The notes: generated by a model not told the origin, from the letters alone. Positions 45,545-54,552 are shown, numbered from the stretch's first letter. The stretch: DNA of 64,000 nt from Gordonia sediminis (GCA_004193205.1 RZUM01000015.1:62001-126000), one strand, 5' to 3'. A program made the numbers and translations.

Positions 45545-46400
45545 CCACATGCCGCATTCCGCTGGAGCACCGTCGGCCGGAGACGCCGGCCGACCGGTCG
45601 CCACCTTCTCCCAGGCGCGGCTGGCGTTCGGCAGCCGCGTGCTCTGGGACGACCTGGACCTGACGATCTCGCCGGGCGAGTTCATCGCGGTGTTGGGTCC
45701 CAACGGGTCGGGCAAGACGTCGTTCCTGCGCTGCCTGCTTGGTCAGTACCACCTCGACGCCGGCCACCTCGACGTCACCCACGCCATCGGCTACATCCCG
45801 CAGCAGCATGCCGAGGATGCCGACCCGATGGCGCTGCGGGGGCGCGACCTCGTCGGATTCGGGGTCGACGGTTCGCGGTGGGGTATCGGGCTGCGCGGTC
45901 GGGCACGGCGCAAGCGGCTCGTCGACGCCGCACTCGCCGAGGTGGGTGCGACCGCCTATGCGAACGCCCCGCTGGGACTGTTGTCGGGTGGTGAGCAGCA
46001 GCGGCTGCGGGTCGCGCAGGCGCTGACCACCGATCCGTCGCTGCTGCTGTGCGACGAACCCCTCGCGAGTCTCGATCTCGCGAATCAGCGACTCGTCGTC
46101 GAGCTCATCGACGAGCGGCGGCGACGCGCGAACACGGCCGTCGTCTTCGTCACCCACGAGATCAATCCGGTGTTGCCGTTCGTCGACAAGGTCCTCTACC
46201 TCGTCGGCGGTCAGTTCCGGATCGGTACACCCGACGAGGTGATGACCTCCGCGACACTGTCGGAGCTCTACGGTAGCGAGATCGAGGTCCTCCGGGTCAA
46301 CGGTCGCCTGTTGGTGATCGGGTGCGAGGACGCCCACCACTGCGTCGACGAGACCGATCCGTTGGCCACCCACCCCGGCGTCGAGGCCGGGCACGCATGA
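45531..46400 (+). CDS. Metal ABC transporter ATP-binding protein
   Basis: A 289-residue ABC ATPase for the zinc/manganese importer. Walker A 'VLGPNGSGKTSFLRCLLGQY', Q-loop 'AIGYIPQQHAE', signature 'LSGGEQQRLRVAQALTTDPS', Walker B 'LLLCDEPLASLDLANQRL' and the H-loop 'FVTHEINPVLPFVDKVLYL'. The N-terminal 25 residues are His/Ala-rich and the C-terminus carries a His/Cys pair 'CEDAHHCVDE'. The ATG at 45531 overlaps the stop of the substrate-binding gene by 14 bp; another ATG at 45549 is in frame. Confidence 0.9.
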   Translation: MAHTDHMPHSAGAPSAGDAGRPVATFSQARLAFGSRVLWDDLDLTISPGEFIAVLGPNGSGKTSFLRCLLGQYHLDAGHLDVTHAIGYIPQQHAEDADPMALRGRDLVGFGVDGSRWGIGLRGRARRKRLVDAALAEVGATAYANAPLGLLSGGEQQRLRVAQALTTDPSLLLCDEPLASLDLANQRLVVELIDERRRRANTAVVFVTHEINPVLPFVDKVLYLVGGQFRIGTPDEVMTSATLSELYGSEIEVLRVNGRLLVIGCEDAHHCVDETDPLATHPGVEAGHA

Positions 46401-47272
46401 CCGAACGGATCGTTCTCGCCGCCACACAGATCGAACTCAGCACCTTCTGGGATTTCACGGAGACCGCGCGGCTGCTCGAACGTGACTTCGTGCAGCAGTC
46501 GCTGCTCGCCATCGCGCTGCTGGGTCTGCTCGGCGGCGTCCTGGGTCCGCTCATCGTGGCCCGGCAGATGTCGTTCGCGGTGCACGGGGTCAGCGAGCTG
46601 TCGGTGACCGGTGCCGCGGCCGCACTGTTGGCCGGGATCAGCATCAACGTCGGCGGTGTGATCGGCGCGGTGATCGCGGCCGCGGTCTTCGGTTTCCTGG
46701 GCAACCGTGCGCGGGAACGGGATTCGGTGATCGGCGTGGTGATGGCGTTCGGCCTGGGCCTCGCTGTGTTGTTCCTGTCCCTGTACGGCAGTGCCCGAAC
46801 GGGTTTCGCGATGCTCACCGGTCAGGTGGTGAGTGTGGGCACCGGCGGCCTGATGGCCGTCGCGATCACCACGGTGGTGGTCCTCGCCGGGATCGCGGTG
46901 ATCTACCGGCCGCTGCTCTTCGCGTCGACCGACCCGCGCGGCGCCGAGGCCGCCGGCGTTCCGATGCACTGGCTGTCGGTGATCTTCGCGGTGCTGATGG
47001 CGCTGGCCTGCGCGCAGGGCGTACAGATCATCGGGGCCCTGCTGGTGATGTCGTTGATGATCACGCCGGGTGCCGCGGCCGCGCGACTCACGTCGAACCC
47101 GGTGCATGTGGTCGGGCTCTCGGTCCTGTTCGCGGAGGTGGCCGCCGTCGGCGGACTGGTGCTCTCGCTGGCGCCTGGCCTGCCGGTGTCGGTGTTCGTC
47201 ACCACCATCTCGTTCGTGATCTACCTGGTGTGCCGGTGGGTGGGTCAGCATCGCACCTACGCGACACGCTGA
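46397..47272 (+). CDS. Metal ABC transporter permease
   Basis: A 291-residue ABC-3 family permease with about eight predicted transmembrane helices ('SLLAIALLGLLGGVLGPLIV', 'GVIGAVIAAAVFGFLGNRA', 'IIGALLVMSLMITPGAAAA'). The loop 'LGPLIVARQMSFAVHGVSEL' is typical of ZnuB. It is overlapped by the ATPase gene stop (ATGA), completing the import operon. Confidence 0.9.
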   Translation: MTERIVLAATQIELSTFWDFTETARLLERDFVQQSLLAIALLGLLGGVLGPLIVARQMSFAVHGVSELSVTGAAAALLAGISINVGGVIGAVIAAAVFGFLGNRARERDSVIGVVMAFGLGLAVLFLSLYGSARTGFAMLTGQVVSVGTGGLMAVAITTVVVLAGIAVIYRPLLFASTDPRGAEAAGVPMHWLSVIFAVLMALACAQGVQIIGALLVMSLMITPGAAAARLTSNPVHVVGLSVLFAEVAAVGGLVLSLAPGLPVSVFVTTISFVIYLVCRWVGQHRTYATR

Positions 47273-47290
47273 TCCCCCGTACTCCCGACG

Positions 47291-47824
47291 TCACTCCTCC
47301 GGTCCGCCCGGGTTGCACCGCGTCGCGATCATGACGTCGTCGGTGACCACCGGCCGCCACGGCTCGATGTTCCAGCTCGGTTTGTCGGGTTCGACGGCCC
47401 GCGCGAAGTCCCAGTGGCAGTCGAACTGGGCGCGCATACCCGGCGTGTCGGCATTCGGCGCGAGCCTCAGCACCTCCGCCCAGGCGATCCGTGCGCCCTC
47501 CGGGTTCTCCGTCCGACGACCCGACGGTGTCGGGACGATCTGCAAGCTCGGACCCAGCGGAGCCTGCACCCAGTCGGCGTGGTCGACGTAGGGCGGCGGC
47601 AGGGTCGGGGTCGTCGGGGTGAGGAGCGTCGGGGTGAGGGGCATCGACGGTGACGGCGTCACCGACGCGGTGGTCGTCGTCGGCTCCGGAGATGCCGACG
47701 ATGCCGAGTCGCCCGTCGTCGAACATCCGCCGACGGCCACGGCCATCGTGAGGCCCGACACGAGCAGAAGCGCTGGTCGCCCGGCACCCCGGGAACCCCG
47801 GGAACCCCGACGGAGATACTCCAC
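47291..47824 (-). CDS. DUF2599 lipoprotein
   Basis: A 177-residue secreted lipoprotein: signal with lipobox 'VAVGGCSTTG', a Thr/Ser/Pro-rich linker, and a DUF2599 domain ('HADWVQAPLGPSLQIVPTPS', 'MRAQFDCHWDFARAVEP', 'PSWNIEPWRPVVTDDVMIAT', 'RCNPGGPEE') with two conserved cysteines. The family is found in actinobacterial envelope proteins and its function is unknown. The GTG at 47824 is chosen as it places the lipobox about 30 residues in. Convergent with the importer permease. Confidence 0.75.
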   Translation of the reverse strand: MEYLRRGSRGSRGAGRPALLLVSGLTMAVAVGGCSTTGDSASSASPEPTTTTASVTPSPSMPLTPTLLTPTTPTLPPPYVDHADWVQAPLGPSLQIVPTPSGRRTENPEGARIAWAEVLRLAPNADTPGMRAQFDCHWDFARAVEPDKPSWNIEPWRPVVTDDVMIATRCNPGGPEE

Positions 47825-48034
47825 ATCCGCGACCCTACTGGTCGCGAGTGGCCCGCTCGTATACGTCGGCGTGTGGCCTACGCAGAAGTCGTTGCGCGAC
47901 ATGACCTTCGCCGAATTCGTAACCGTCTCCGTGTCGCTGTGAAATCACCTGCAGCAGGGACCGCCGTCCAGGTCGTTGTGGATTCGAGTCGCAACTGTTC
48001 CCCTGCAACCCACATCGTCTGCGACGATTGCGGG

Positions 48035-48844
48035 ATGGCCAGCGTGATCACCGGTGAGCAGGTCGACGGCGGCGTCTACATCGATGTCGGCGGGCGGCGG
48101 GTGTGGCATTATCGCGGCGGCGAGCCGGCGGGCCCGCCCACCGTCCTGGTGCACGGCGTGTTCGGATTGGCATCCACCTGGGGCGCCCAGATCGCCGATC
48201 TCAGCCGCGCGGGCCTGTCGCTGTTCGTTCCCGAGCGCAGCGGCCATGGGCACTCCCCCGACCATCCGGGTCCGTTCACCTGCGAAGACATGTACGCCGA
48301 GACCGTGGCATACCTCGAGCAGGAGGTGGGCGTGCGGGCCAATCTCGTCGGCTGGAGCGACGGCGGTGTGATCACGTTGCTGATCGCCAAACGTCGACCC
48401 GACCTGGTCAATCGCATGGTCGTGGTGTCGACCTACGTGAACCGGTCCGGAGAATGCGCCGACAACGATTTCTTCACCCCCATTCGCGCTCGCAAGCCCG
48501 CGGCGATGAGGTTCCTCGAGGACGGCTATTCGCGGGTGTCACCGGATGGCCCCGAGCACTTCATGACCGTGTTCGACAAGACCCTCGAAATGCTCGACCG
48601 TGAGCCCGACTACGACGTGGCCGAATTCGCGGACGTCGCGGCCCCGACTCTCGTCGTCGTACCCGACCGCGGGATCGCGCGCATCGAGCACGCCATCGAA
48701 CTGACCGAGACCCTCCCGCACGGCCGGCTGGCCGTGTTACCCGGTACCCACATTCTCCCGGTCGAATCGCCGGAACTCTTCAACCCGCTGGTGATCGCGT
48801 TTCTCGCCGCCGACCCGTCAAGCCACTGGCTACCGGATCAGTGA
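48035..48844 (+). CDS. Alpha/beta hydrolase
   Basis: A 269-residue alpha/beta-fold hydrolase. Oxyanion region 'TVLVHGVFGLASTWGAQIAD', nucleophile elbow 'NLVGWSDGGVITLLIAKRRP', Asp near 'PTLVVVPDRGIARIEHAIEL', and His in 'LAVLPGTHILPVESPELFNP'. No transmembrane or signal segment. The start ATG at 48035 is the first giving the normal domain length; the open frame upstream reads through a promoter region. Possible esterase, haloperoxidase-like or lactonase; the substrate is unknown. Confidence 0.82.
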   Translation: MASVITGEQVDGGVYIDVGGRRVWHYRGGEPAGPPTVLVHGVFGLASTWGAQIADLSRAGLSLFVPERSGHGHSPDHPGPFTCEDMYAETVAYLEQEVGVRANLVGWSDGGVITLLIAKRRPDLVNRMVVVSTYVNRSGECADNDFFTPIRARKPAAMRFLEDGYSRVSPDGPEHFMTVFDKTLEMLDREPDYDVAEFADVAAPTLVVVPDRGIARIEHAIELTETLPHGRLAVLPGTHILPVESPELFNPLVIAFLAADPSSHWLPDQ

Positions 48845-48845
48845 G

Positions 48846-48889
48846 CTGATGGTCCTCGCCGCCACCTCACCGATGTCGGGGACCATCAG
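48846..48889. terminator. Stem-loop at the convergent gene ends
   Basis: CTGATGGTCC (48846-48855) and GGACCATCAG (48880-48889) form a perfect 10-bp stem with a 24-nt loop. It overlaps the last codon of the esterase gene on the minus strand and follows the alpha/beta hydrolase stop; a bidirectional terminator is plausible. Confidence 0.5.
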
Positions 48890-50436
48890 ACCGCCGAGTG
48901 CACCTTCTGCCAGGCGGCTCGGCGTGCGCCGTCGGGATCACGTTCGACCCGGTCGGGATCGTCGATGATGAGCACCCGGCGGGCATCCGGGTCGTATGTC
49001 GGCCAACCCAAACCCGGTACCCCGGCCGTCGCGAACGCGCCCCAGCGGTCCTGCACACTCCGGATGACGCGTCCCGTCGACCGCCAGTCCCCGACGGCCA
49101 GCCCGGCGCCGATCGCGGTCCGGTAGGCGCCGAAGACGGCGAACATCTCCGTGGCGTGCGTGGCGCCCATACCGGTCGCCTCGAGCACCCGGGTCGAAAA
49201 GTCGTAGCGATAGACGTACGTGGGCGCCACCGCGCCGTGCCCCTCGGCGAACGCCAGCATCGGCGCCCAGAAGACGGCATCGGCGGCCAGTTGGATGCGG
49301 TCGCGGTCCCCGCCGTTGTAGAGCGCGGCGATCTCGGCCCGGGTCTGCTCGTCGTCCACCTGGATGAGCGCCTTCTCGGTCTCCGGCAGCACATTCCACA
49401 GCTTGCTGAAAAGCTGCCCCTCGTCGTGGTTGCTGCCGATGACCAGCGGCACCGGAAGGGTCTTGCCCGCCGCCGCGGTCTCCAGCGGATGCAGCGGCAC
49501 GTAGTCACCGTCGATGATCGGACCGAACGGGATGGCGTGACCGGTATCGGCGGCCTGGGCGAACTTCATCAGGCGCCGGCCCGCACGCAAGATATCGGCA
49601 GCCGCGGACCGCGACAGCAGTGCCTGCGCCTGCTCCGGTGGGATGGGTTCGGCGTCGGCGTCGACCCGCGTCGAACGCCGCTGCGGATCGGCCAGCAGCC
49701 GCAGGAACTCGTCGGCGTATACCCGCGCGGCATCGACGGGGATGGTCAGATCCGGGGCCGGACTCTCGGAGATCGCGCGCGCGAACAATCCCTCCGCGGC
49801 CGGGGTGCACAGCAGCGACATCACCGACGATCCGCCGGCGCTCTCACCGAATACCGTCACATTGGCGGGGTCGCCACCGAAGGCCGCGATGTTGCGCTGC
49901 ACCCAACCCAGCGCCGCGACCTGGTCTTTCAGGCCAAGATTGGAGTCGAACCGGCGCTCGTCGGTGGAGTAGGCGCTCAGGTCCAGGAAGCCGAAGGGCC
50001 CGAAGCGGTATTGGACGGTCACCACGATGACGTCCTGCGCGCGGGCGAGCAGCGAACCGTCGTACAGCGGGGTCGCCGCGGTGCCGAGGATGTAGGCGCC
50101 ACCGTGGATGAACACCATCACCGGCCGCGGTGTCGGCGACACACGGTCGGGCGCGAACACGTTGAGCGTCAGGCAGTCCTCGCCCATCGGCTGATACTTG
50201 CCGGGCGCGACCGCGGTGAACCGCTTCTCCTGGATCGCCGCCTTGCCGAACCGCGAGCAGTCGCGCACACCCGGCCACGGATGTACCGGTTGCGGGTCGC
50301 GGAAGCGGTTTCCCGCCATCGGCGGCGCCGCATACGGGATGCCCTTCCAGCTGATGGTGCCCCGTCGGGTGCGCTTGCCCCGAACCCCCGCGACGATGCC
50401 ATCGGCGGTTGTCACCATACTATCGATCGATGTCAT
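48886..50436 (-). CDS. Type B carboxylesterase
   Basis: A 516-residue carboxylesterase/lipase of the type B family. Oxyanion hole 'VMVFIHGGAYILGTAATPLY', nucleophile 'VTVFGESAGGSSVMSLLC', the catalytic acid in 'GSNHDEGQLF' region and a His near 'TGMGATHATEMFAVFG'. There is no signal peptide, so it acts in the cytoplasm. ATG at 50436 (GGGTGAC upstream) is preferred over 50448. Substrates may be short aromatic or aliphatic esters. Not linked with the downstream hydrolase gene. Confidence 0.85.
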   Translation of the reverse strand: MTSIDSMVTTADGIVAGVRGKRTRRGTISWKGIPYAAPPMAGNRFRDPQPVHPWPGVRDCSRFGKAAIQEKRFTAVAPGKYQPMGEDCLTLNVFAPDRVSPTPRPVMVFIHGGAYILGTAATPLYDGSLLARAQDVIVVTVQYRFGPFGFLDLSAYSTDERRFDSNLGLKDQVAALGWVQRNIAAFGGDPANVTVFGESAGGSSVMSLLCTPAAEGLFARAISESPAPDLTIPVDAARVYADEFLRLLADPQRRSTRVDADAEPIPPEQAQALLSRSAAADILRAGRRLMKFAQAADTGHAIPFGPIIDGDYVPLHPLETAAAGKTLPVPLVIGSNHDEGQLFSKLWNVLPETEKALIQVDDEQTRAEIAALYNGGDRDRIQLAADAVFWAPMLAFAEGHGAVAPTYVYRYDFSTRVLEATGMGATHATEMFAVFGAYRTAIGAGLAVGDWRSTGRVIRSVQDRWGAFATAGVPGLGWPTYDPDARRVLIIDDPDRVERDPDGARRAAWQKVHSAV

Positions 50437-50491
50437 GTCACCCAACATAGACGACCCGCCGGGCGCGGAACGTGGGACCCGTCACACCCGC

Positions 50492-50680
50492 GCCGACGGC
50501 ACCCGGATTTCCGCCGACGGCACCCGGTTTCTCGCCGACAGCACCCAGATTTCCGCCGACAGCACCCGGTCTTTCGCCGACAGCACCCGCTTTCCCGCCG
50601 ACAGCACCCGGTCTTTCGCCGACAGCACCCCGCTTCTCGCCGACGGCACCCGAATTCCCGGGGACAGCATCCCGATCTGT
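50492..50680. repeat. 21-bp tandem repeat array A (9 units), downstream of pxpA
   Basis: Units start at 50492 and every 21 bp to 50660. The core reads GCCGACRGCACCC; the remaining bases vary around GGTCTTTC. Neither strand shows a gene with a convincing ribosome site, though all frames stay open because 21 is divisible by three. It is the reverse complement of array B across pxpA. The 307-bp gap before pxpA holds nothing else recognised. Confidence 0.92.
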
Positions 50681-50743
50681 CTCAGTATCTGTAGCAGTGA
50701 GTCCGCCGACGCTGCCCTCACCTGGAGAGAGACGAAAAGTCGG

Positions 50744-51514
50744 TCACCGCGCCGCGATGGCGATGCCTGCGTCCTTCAACGAATCGCGGATCGCAAGCGC
50801 GTGTTCGACAGCGCCCGGTGTGTCACCGTGGAGGCACACCGACTCCGCCCGGACCTCTATCGCCGTCCCGTCGATCGCCGCGATTGTGCCGTCTCGCACC
50901 AGTTCGACGACCCGTCGAGAGATCACTTCGCTGTCCGTCAGGACGGAGCCGGGTTCGGTCCGGGGGACGAGCGTGCCGTCGGCCCGGTAGGAACGGTCGG
51001 CAAAGGCTTCAACGATCACCGGGATACCGACGTCACGGGCCAGCTGCAGAGCCAGCGAGCCGGGTAGGCCCATCAACGGCAGCGCTCTGCCGTGCGCGCG
51101 AATCGCCTCGATGACCGCCTTGGCCTGATCTTCATGCCAGACAATCGAGTTGTACAGCGCACCATGCGGTTTCACGTATGCAACCTCGATACCCGCGGAA
51201 CGCGCGATCGCCTCCAGCGCACCGATCTGATAAACGATGTCGGCGGCCAATCTGTCCGGTCCCACGTCCATGAAGCGACGACCGAATCCTTCGCGGTCGG
51301 GGTAGGAAACCTGCGCGCCGACGCGGACACCCGCCGCGGCCGCGGCGCGACAGGTCGCGAGGAGCTCCGCAGGCGAACCCGCGTGAAAACCACACGCAAC
51401 ATTGGCGCTCGAAACGATCGTCAGCATCGCCTCGTCGTCGCCGACCCCCTCGCCGAGGTCGGCATTCAGGTCGACGACGAGTTCGTCGGAACGCCGGGAA
51501 GATTGCACGAGCAC
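50744..51514 (-). CDS. pxpA: 5-oxoprolinase subunit A (LamB/YcsF family)
   Basis: A 256-residue LamB/YcsF protein; in other bacteria PxpA with PxpB and PxpC forms the ATP-dependent 5-oxoprolinase that recycles pyroglutamate to glutamate. Diagnostic: 'VDLNADLGEGVGDDEAMLTI', 'SSANVACGFHAGSPAELLAT', 'VSYPDREGFGRRFMDVG', 'AYVKPHGALYNSIVWHEDQ' and 'VPRTEPGSVLTDSEVISRRV'. Start GTG at 51514 (another in-frame GTG six bases later). No pxpB or pxpC gene is next to it, so it is either used with subunits elsewhere or has another role. It is framed on both sides by 21-bp repeat arrays. Confidence 0.88.
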   Translation of the reverse strand: MLVQSSRRSDELVVDLNADLGEGVGDDEAMLTIVSSANVACGFHAGSPAELLATCRAAAAAGVRVGAQVSYPDREGFGRRFMDVGPDRLAADIVYQIGALEAIARSAGIEVAYVKPHGALYNSIVWHEDQAKAVIEAIRAHGRALPLMGLPGSLALQLARDVGIPVIVEAFADRSYRADGTLVPRTEPGSVLTDSEVISRRVVELVRDGTIAAIDGTAIEVRAESVCLHGDTPGAVEHALAIRDSLKDAGIAIAAR

Positions 51515-51560
51515 GAGTCTAGTGATCGCGCCACGGACTGCTGCGCACCGATGCCAGTGG

Positions 51561-51728
51561 GTGCCATTGGCGAGGAGCCGGGTGCCGTCGGCGAAAAACT
51601 GGATGCCGTCGGCGAAAAACTGGATGCCGTCGACGCAAAACCGGGTGCCGTCGACGCAAAACCGGGTGCCGTCGGCGGAAAACCGGGTGCTGTCGGCGAG
51701 AAACCCGGTGCCGTCGGCGGAGGTCGTC
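51561..51728. repeat. 21-bp tandem repeat array B (8 units), upstream of pxpA
   Basis: Units start at 51561 and every 21 bp to 51708. The core is GTGCCGTCGGC; its reverse complement (GCCGACGGCAC) equals the core of array A. The last unit runs into the stop codon of rlmB at 51727, and pxpA starts 47 bp left of the first unit. Confidence 0.92.
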
Positions 51729-52680
51729 AGGCCCGGCGACGCTGGCGGGCGAACTCGGCCAGCACGACGCCGGCGGCGACGGAGGCGTTGAGGCTCTCCA
51801 CGTCGCCGGCCATCGGGATCGACAGGATCGAGTCGCAGGTCTCGCGCACCAGGCGCGACAATCCTTTGCCCTCCGACCCGACGACGATGACGGTCGGTCC
51901 GGTGCCGTCGTACTCATCGAGGGTCACGTCACCCTCGGTGTCCAGTCCGACGAGCTGCGCCCCCGACGACGCCCAATCCTTCAGCGTTCGTGTGAGATTC
52001 GGCGCCTGGGCCACCGGCAGGCGGGCCGCCGCGCCGGCACTGGTGCGCCAGGCGACCGCGGTGACGCTGGCGCTGCGCCGCTGCGGGATGAGCACACCAT
52101 GACCACCGAAGGCCGCCACCGAGCGGATCACCGCACCCAAGTTGCGCGGATCGGTGATGTTGTCGAGGGCCACGAGCAGTGGCGGTGCGCCGCTGGCGAG
52201 CGCGTCACGCATCAGATCGTCGGGGTGGGCGTAACTGAACTCGGGCACCTGCAGGGCGATGCCCTGGTGCAGTCCGTTGGCGGACAGGCGATCGAGCTCC
52301 GGCTTACCGACCTCGAGGACCGCGATACCCTTGTCGCCGGCGATCTTGACCGCCTCGGCGACACGTTCGTCCGGTTCGGAGTTGGTGGCGATGTAGAGCG
52401 CCGTCGCCGGTACCCCGGCGCGCAGGCATTCGAGCACCGGGTTGCGGCCCAGAACGTGCTCTGGCCCTTCGTCCTTGCGGGTGCGCGGCCCACGGCCGGC
52501 GGGCGTCTTCGGCGCGGCCTTGGCCCGCTTGTGAGCGGGATGGTAGGGCCGGTCGACCGCCTTGGGAGTGGCGCCGCGTCCTTCGAGGCCCCGACGACGC
52601 TGGCCGCCCGACCCGACGGTCTGGCCCTTCTTGCTGCCCGTCTTGCGCACCGCGCCTTTACGTTTCGAATTTCCGGCCAT
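51727..52680 (-). CDS. rlmB: 23S rRNA (guanosine-2'-O-)-methyltransferase RlmB (TrmH family)
   Basis: A 317-residue SPOUT methyltransferase that 2'-O-methylates 23S rRNA (G2251 in E. coli). Residues 1-60 are basic and low-complexity; the substrate-binding domain starts at '[20 protein letters not shown]'. SPOUT knot motifs are '[20 protein letters not shown]', '[20 protein letters not shown]' and '[20 protein letters not shown]'. In M. tuberculosis the matching gene (Rv3579c) also follows cysS. ATG at 52680, one base from the cysS stop. Confidence 0.92.
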   Translation of the reverse strand: MAGNSKRKGAVRKTGSKKGQTVGSGGQRRRGLEGRGATPKAVDRPYHPAHKRAKAAPKTPAGRGPRTRKDEGPEHVLGRNPVLECLRAGVPATALYIATNSEPDERVAEAVKIAGDKGIAVLEVGKPELDRLSANGLHQGIALQVPEFSYAHPDDLMRDALASGAPPLLVALDNITDPRNLGAVIRSVAAFGGHGVLIPQRRSASVTAVAWRTSAGAAARLPVAQAPNLTRTLKDWASSGAQLVGLDTEGDVTLDEYDGTGPTVIVVGSEGKGLSRLVRETCDSILSIPMAGDVESLNASVAAGVVLAEFARQRRRA

Positions 52681-52681
52681 A

Positions 52682-54076
52682 TCAGGAGGTTCCCTTCAGC
52701 GACCATTGCGCCCCGTCGGGCGTATCGGTGACCTCGATGCCGGCCTCGGCGAGCCGATCGCGGACCGCATCAGCGGTCGCCCAGTCCTTGTCGGCACGGG
52801 CCTGCGCTCGACGCTGCAGCTCGGCGCGCACCAGCACATCGAGCGCCGTGGTGGCCGACGACTCGTCAGCACCCTCTTCGATCCAGTGTTCGTCGAGCGG
52901 GTCGACTCCGAGGATGCCCATCATCGCACGCACCGACGACGCGGCCGCCAAAGCACCTGCGCCGTCACCGGATTCGAGCGCGGTGTTCCCGTGGCGGACC
53001 GTGTTGTGGATGACCGCGAGCCCTGCGGGAACGCCGAGATCGTCATCGAGGGCGGCGGCGAAGTCGTCCGGGATCTCCCCGACGACGACCTCCCCGACGC
53101 GCGAGGACACTCGGGTGACGAACGACTCGACACGCCGATAGCCGGCAGCGGCCTCGGTGAGCGCACCGTCGGAGTACTCGAGCATCGAACGGTAGTGCGC
53201 GCTGCCGAGGTAGTAGCGGAGTTCGACGGCGCGCACTCGCTCCAGCATCGCCGGAATCGAGACAACGTTGCCCAGCGACTTGCTCATCTTCTCGCCGCCC
53301 ATGGTCACCCAGCCGTTGTGTAACCAAAAGCGCGCGAACGGATCTCCCGCACCGTGCGCCTGCGCAATCTCGTTCTCGTGATGAGGAAAGACCAGGTCCA
53401 TTCCACCGCAGTGGATGTCGAACTCGGCCCCGAGCAGCGACGTCGCCATCGCCGAGCATTCCAGGTGCCAGCCCGGCCGGCCGCGACCCCAGGGCGTCGG
53501 CCACGACGGTTCACCGGGTTTTTCGGCCTTCCAGAGGGTGAAGTCACGCGGATCATGCTTCCCCGTGCCCCAGCTCTCGCCCTGATGCACGTCGTCGAGT
53601 TTGTGCCCGGACAGCGCGCCGTAGGAGGGCAGACTCAGCACGTCGAAATAGACGTTGCCGTCGGCCGCGTAGGCGTGCCCGCGGTCGATGAGGCGCTGCA
53701 TGTACTCGACCATCTGGGTGACAAACCCCGTCGCCCGGGGCTCGCCCGACGGCGCCAGCACGCCGAGTGCGTCGTAGGCCGAGTCGAAGGCACGTTCGTG
53801 GGTTGCGGCCCACTCCCACCACGGCCGGCCGGCGTCGGCGGCCTTGTTCAGGATCTTGTCGTCGATGTCGGTGACATTGCGGACGAACAGGACGTCGAGG
53901 CCCTGATATGCGAGCCAGCGGCGGAGCACGTCGAAGGCGATGCCACTTCGCACGTGGCCGATGTGGGGAACGCCCTGGACGGTGGCGCCACACAGGTACA
54001 CCGTCGCTTGGCCGGGGTGCAGCGGCACGAAGTCGCGCACCTCTCGGGTGGCGGTGTCAAAAAGGCGCAAGGTCAC
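52682..54076 (-). CDS. cysS: Cysteinyl-tRNA synthetase
   Basis: A 464-residue class I synthetase that attaches cysteine to tRNA(Cys). HIGH motif '[20 protein letters not shown]', zinc ligands in 'YLCGATVQG', '[14 protein letters not shown]' and 'HHENEIAQ', and KMSKS in '[20 protein letters not shown]'. The C-terminal anticodon-binding helix '[20 protein letters not shown]' distinguishes CysS from the related MshC. GTG start at 54076, 11 bp after the ispF stop. Confidence 0.93.
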   Translation of the reverse strand: MTLRLFDTATREVRDFVPLHPGQATVYLCGATVQGVPHIGHVRSGIAFDVLRRWLAYQGLDVLFVRNVTDIDDKILNKAADAGRPWWEWAATHERAFDSAYDALGVLAPSGEPRATGFVTQMVEYMQRLIDRGHAYAADGNVYFDVLSLPSYGALSGHKLDDVHQGESWGTGKHDPRDFTLWKAEKPGEPSWPTPWGRGRPGWHLECSAMATSLLGAEFDIHCGGMDLVFPHHENEIAQAHGAGDPFARFWLHNGWVTMGGEKMSKSLGNVVSIPAMLERVRAVELRYYLGSAHYRSMLEYSDGALTEAAAGYRRVESFVTRVSSRVGEVVVGEIPDDFAAALDDDLGVPAGLAVIHNTVRHGNTALESGDGAGALAAASSVRAMMGILGVDPLDEHWIEEGADESSATTALDVLVRAELQRRAQARADKDWATADAVRDRLAEAGIEVTDTPDGAQWSLKGTS

Positions 54077-54087
54077 GACGTGCGATC

Positions 54088-54552
54088 TTACCCGGCCAGC
54101 AACAGCGCGGTGGCGACCGCCGCAACTCCCTCACCGCGGCCGGTCATGCCGAGCCCGTCGGTCGTCGTCGCCGACACCGACACTGGTGCGCCGAGCGCGG
54201 CGCCCAGAACTCGTTGCGCCTCGTCGCGCCTTGGGCCGATCTTGGGTTGGTTGCCGATCACCTGGACCGCGGCGTTGGCGATCGTGTACCCGGCGCCCAC
54301 GACGAGATCGCGGACGTGTTCGAGCATCGTCGTGCCGGAGACCCCCGCCCATTCGGGGCGTCCGGTGCCAAAGACCGACCCGACGTCGCCGAGTCCGGCG
54401 GCCGAGAGCAGCGCGTCGCACAGGGCGTGTGCACCGACGTCGCCGTCGGAATGTCCGGAGCATCCGGGCACATCGGGGAAGAACAGGCCGACCATCCAGC
54501 ACGGCGTGTCGGGGTCGATGCGGTGCGCGTCGGTTCCGATCCCGACCCTCAT
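54088..54552 (-). CDS. ispF: 2-C-methyl-D-erythritol 2,4-cyclodiphosphate synthase
   Basis: MEP-pathway enzyme that cyclises CDP-methylerythritol 2-phosphate. 154 residues, trimeric in known structures. The metal-binding '[10 protein letters not shown]' (D-x-H), '[20 protein letters not shown]' and '[15 protein letters not shown]' are seen, and '[20 protein letters not shown]' completes the fold. Its ATG overlaps the ispD stop by 4 bp (ATGA), so it is translated after ispD in the same mRNA even though ispD ends in repeats. Confidence 0.93.
   Translation of the reverse strand: MRVGIGTDAHRIDPDTPCWMVGLFFPDVPGCSGHSDGDVGAHALCDALLSAAGLGDVGSVFGTGRPEWAGVSGTTMLEHVRDLVVGAGYTIANAAVQVIGNQPKIGPRRDEAQRVLGAALGAPVSVSATTTDGLGMTGRGEGVAAVATALLLAG

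Noticed and set aside
50472-50990. An open frame of PTAPGFS-type repeats through array A
   Set aside because: No convincing ribosome site and it runs on antisense into pxpA; all frames of a 21-bp array stay open. Left as an open question in the findings rather than called a gene.
50492-51728. CRISPR array
   Set aside because: Units are contiguous 21-bp repeats without unique spacers, and no cas genes are nearby.
52682-54076. MshC (cysteine ligase of mycothiol synthesis) instead of CysS
   Set aside because: The protein has the C-terminal anticodon-binding helices of CysS and sits in the conserved rlmB-cysS-ispF order.
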